Source: an uncultured Microbacterium sp. (GTDB taxonomy: Bacteria; Actinomycetota; Actinomycetes; Actinomycetales; Microbacteriaceae). From it: a stretch of 6,850 nucleotides of DNA. The stretch is taken from positions 1-6,850 of the forward strand of contig CANSLE010000130.1 of the NCBI GenBank assembly GCA_947647645.1, written 5' to 3'. Under the pieces are notes generated by a model, which ran no database searches, was not told the origin of the DNA, and saw nothing but the letters and a program-made list of their open reading frames with translations. Shown here piece after piece: positions 5,076 to 6,850 of this stretch. The stretch's first letter is position 1; every line of letters begins with the position of its first letter. The position numbers were made by a program, and so were the translations under genes.

Positions 5076-6638
5076 CTACTGCTCGATGCGCGGGAACAAC
5101 GGAGCGAGCCCGTTCACGCCCGAACCGGGAACGAGCACGCCCCAGTTTCCGGCCTCTCGCAGCGGCTGGTCCTGCAGACGCCCCGCGTGCCCGAGCGCGA
5201 CCCACAGCTTCTGCGTCGCCACCGGCATCACCGGGCTGAGCAGCACGGCCAGGGCCCGAAGCCCCTCCGCCGCCGTGTACAGCACCGTTCCCAGGCGCGC
5301 GCGCTGGGCGTCGTCCTTCGCCAGCGCCCAGGGGGCGTTCTCGGTGATGTAGCCGTTGAGTGCGTCCACGATCGTCCAGATCGCGGCGATCGCCTCGTCG
5401 GGACGGAACCGCTCCATCGCCGCATCGGCGGATGCCGCGGCATCCGCCACGGTCTTCTGGATGCCGAGGTCGCCCTCCGTGTACGCGGCCGGCGACGGCA
5501 CGACACCCTCGAAGTACTTCTCGATCATCGCGGTCGTGCGCGACGCGAGGTTGCCGAAGCCGTTCGCGAGCTCGGCCTGGTAGCGCGCCGACAGGTCCTC
5601 CCAGGAGAAGGAGCCGTCCTGGCCGAACGCGATCGCCGACAGGAAGTAGAACCGGTACGCGTCCGACCCGAACACGTCGGTGATCTCCGTCGGAGCGATA
5701 CCGGTCAGCTTCGACTTCGACATCTTCTCGCCGCCGACGAGCAGCCACCCGTGGGCGAACACACCGCGGGGCACGTCCAGCCCGGCCGCCATCAGCATCG
5801 CGGGCCAGATGACGGCGTGGAACCGCAGGATGTCCTTGCCGACCACGTGATACGCCGGCCAGCGGCGCTCGAACTGCGCCGGATCGGTGCCGTAGCCGAC
5901 CGCGGTGGCGTAGTTCAGCAGCGCGTCGACCCACACGTAGATGACGTGCGACGGGTCCCACGGCACCGTGATGCCCCAGTCGAACGCCGACCGCGAGATC
6001 GACAGGTCCTTGAGGCCCGACCGCACGAACGAGACGACCTCGTTGCGCGCCGACTCCGGGCGCACGAAGTCGGGCTCGGCCTTGTAGAGCTCGAGCAGGC
6101 GGTCCTGGAAATCGCTGAGCTTGAAGAAGTAGTTCTTCTCCTGCAGCAGCTCCAACGGCTTCGAGTGGATGGCGCAGACCTTGAGGCCCTCGAACGCGCC
6201 GGTGCCATCGACGATCTCCGCCTCCGGCTTGAACTCCTCGCAACCCACGCAGTACAGCGCCTCGTACTCGCCCGCGTAGATGTAGCCGCGGTCGTAGAGC
6301 GCCTTCACGAACTGCTGCACGCGCTCCTCGTGGCGCGGCTGCGTCGTGCGGATGAAATCGTCGTTCGCGACATCCAGCGTCCTCAGCAGGGGGAACCACG
6401 ACTCGGTGACGAGCTTGTCGACCCACTCCTGCGGCGTCACGCCGTTCGCCGCCGCGGCCCGCAGCATCTTCTGCCCGTGCTCGTCGGTGCCGGTGAGCAT
6501 CCACGTGTCGTCCCCCGCCTGGCGGTGCCAGCGCGCGAGCGTGTCGACGGCGACCGTCGTGTACCCGTGACCGATGTGCGGCAGGTCGCTCGGGTAGTAG
6601 ATCGGCGTCGTGATGTAGAAGGACTGACCGGTGCTCAC
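5076..6638 (-). CDS. metG: Methionyl-tRNA synthetase, short form
   Basis: This class I synthetase charges tRNA(Met) and initiator tRNA with methionine using ATP. The protein has 520 residues. The Rossmann catalytic core begins FYITTPIYYPSDLPHIGHGYTT, with the HIGH motif at 21-24. The KMSKS loop is at 305-309 (GGEKMSKSK). The connective insertion carries one zinc knuckle with Cys130 and Cys133 (YCVGCEEF) plus Cys155 and His158 (KVCAIHS). The helical anticodon-binding domain follows, with the conserved NAPWALAK at 434-441. There is no C-terminal tRNA-binding (Trbp111-like) domain, so this is the short actinobacterial form. The GTG start at 6638 gives a normal N-terminus. It has no ribosome binding site but lies six bases after a TAGAAT box, which fits leaderless translation. 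It sits 64 bases after rsmI and 57 before tatD, all co-oriented. Confidence 0.97.
   Translation of the reverse strand: MSTGQSFYITTPIYYPSDLPHIGHGYTTVAVDTLARWHRQAGDDTWMLTGTDEHGQKMLRAAAANGVTPQEWVDKLVTESWFPLLRTLDVANDDFIRTTQPRHEERVQQFVKALYDRGYIYAGEYEALYCVGCEEFKPEAEIVDGTGAFEGLKVCAIHSKPLELLQEKNYFFKLSDFQDRLLELYKAEPDFVRPESARNEVVSFVRSGLKDLSISRSAFDWGITVPWDPSHVIYVWVDALLNYATAVGYGTDPAQFERRWPAYHVVGKDILRFHAVIWPAMLMAAGLDVPRGVFAHGWLLVGGEKMSKSKLTGIAPTEITDVFGSDAYRFYFLSAIAFGQDGSFSWEDLSARYQAELANGFGNLASRTTAMIEKYFEGVVPSPAAYTEGDLGIQKTVADAAASADAAMERFRPDEAIAAIWTIVDALNGYITENAPWALAKDDAQRARLGTVLYTAAEGLRALAVLLSPVMPVATQKLWVALGHAGRLQDQPLREAGNWGVLVPGSGVNGLAPLFPRIEQ
5427..5448. repeat. Perfect 22-bp palindrome inside metG
   Basis: GGCGGATGCCG (5427-5437) is followed directly by its exact reverse complement CGGCATCCGCC (5438-5448). 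It consists of two inverted copies of the GGATGCC heptamer that recurs through the window. In frame it encodes part of the alanine-rich ADAAASADA segment of MetRS (about residues 399-407), a region with little sequence constraint, and it uses the codons GAT and GCA that are otherwise scarce here. Confidence 0.9.
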
Positions 6639-6644
6639 CTGACG

Positions 6645-6650
6645 ATTCTA
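6645..6650 (-). promoter_or_regulatory. -10 box of a leaderless metG promoter
   Basis: Minus-strand TAGAAT fits the TANNNT -10 consensus and ends six bases before GTG 6638. RNA would therefore begin at or next to the start codon. This spacing is the hallmark of leaderless actinobacterial genes. A partial -35 (CGACGG, 6670-6675) lies about 19 bases upstream. The absence of a ribosome binding site agrees. metG may thus have its own promoter despite following rsmI closely. Confidence 0.6.
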
Positions 6651-6702
6651 GGCGGGCGCACCGCGCACGCCGTCGCGTGTGACGCGGCCTCGACCGGTGT
6701 CC

Positions 6703-6850
6703 TCACCGCGCGGCGAGCACCGCCTGGTAGAGGTCGCGGCTGGACAGCCCGGTCGCCGCAGCGACCTCGGCGGCGGCCTCCTTGAGCCGGACGCCGTCGG
6801 CGACGAGCGCCTGCACCTGCGCGACGGCGTCCTCCGCCGAGACCTCCCGT
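6703..6850 (-). CDS. rsmI: 16S rRNA 2'-O-ribose methyltransferase RsmI, C-terminal end
   Basis: Only the last 48 codons are in the window; the gene continues beyond the right edge. They read ...AVAQVQALVADGVRLKEAA, then AEVAAATGLSSRDLYQAVLAAR and TGA. This helical tail, with a KEAA-EVA--TGLS-R-LY pattern, is typical of actinobacterial RsmI, which methylates the 2'-OH of C1402 in 16S rRNA using S-adenosylmethionine. The catalytic SAM-binding domain is not visible, so the call rests on the tail and on position: rsmI commonly sits directly upstream of metG in Actinobacteria. Confidence 0.75.
   Translation of the reverse strand, partial: REVSAEDAVAQVQALVADGVRLKEAAAEVAAATGLSSRDLYQAVLAAR

Noticed and set aside
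3873..6785. A 970-codon open frame on the + strand across tatD, metG and rsmI
   Set aside because: It is rich in Arg/His/Val-type shadow composition and lies antisense to metG, tatD and rsmI, which have complete catalytic motifs or typical tails. High-GC genes commonly leave their antisense frames open.
1..6850. Mobile elements, CRISPR, tRNA or rRNA genes, prophage or defence system
   Set aside because: No transposase or integrase motifs, repeat-spacer pattern, cloverleaf or defence domain seen on either strand.

Overview
The window looks like ordinary chromosome from a high-GC actinobacterium, most likely Microbacteriaceae and Microbacterium-like. This rests on very GC-rich codon use, GTG starts, a leaderless-type promoter at metG, short-form MetRS, and actinobacterial gene orders (hemE-hemY divergent from hemA; rsmI-metG-tatD). 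Placement at genus level is inference.

Layout. Bases 1-228 (-) hold the N-terminus of a porphyrinogen oxidase (HemY/CgoX). It overlaps the stop of hemE (-, 225 to about 1349) by four bases. A short AT-richer divergent control region at about 1350-1449 separates hemE from hemA (+, 1450-2760), glutamyl-tRNA reductase. The hemA stop overlaps the start of a LacI-family regulator (+, 2757-3713). Bases 3714-4139 carry no convincing gene, only weak minus-strand ORF fragments that may be debris. Then, all on the minus strand and read right to left, come the rsmI C-terminus (6703-6850), metG (5076-6638) and tatD (4140-5018), converging on the hemA-lacI pair.

How the genes fit together. HemA makes glutamate-1-semialdehyde, committing glutamyl-tRNA to tetrapyrrole synthesis. 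HemE makes coproporphyrinogen III, and HemY/CgoX oxidises it on the coproporphyrin-dependent route of Gram-positive bacteria. The right half is translation housekeeping: RsmI (16S rRNA methylation), MetRS, and the nuclease TatD.

I see no mobile element, CRISPR array, tRNA or rRNA, and no clear new system. The points worth a second look are small: hemE has no ATG/GTG/TTG start upstream of its conserved N-terminal motif; the hemA start is ambiguous; a LacI regulator is overlapped with hemA; the heptamer GGATGCC/GGCATCC is strongly over-represented in both genes and intergenic DNA, including a perfect 22-bp palindrome; and tatD is not followed by rsmA.
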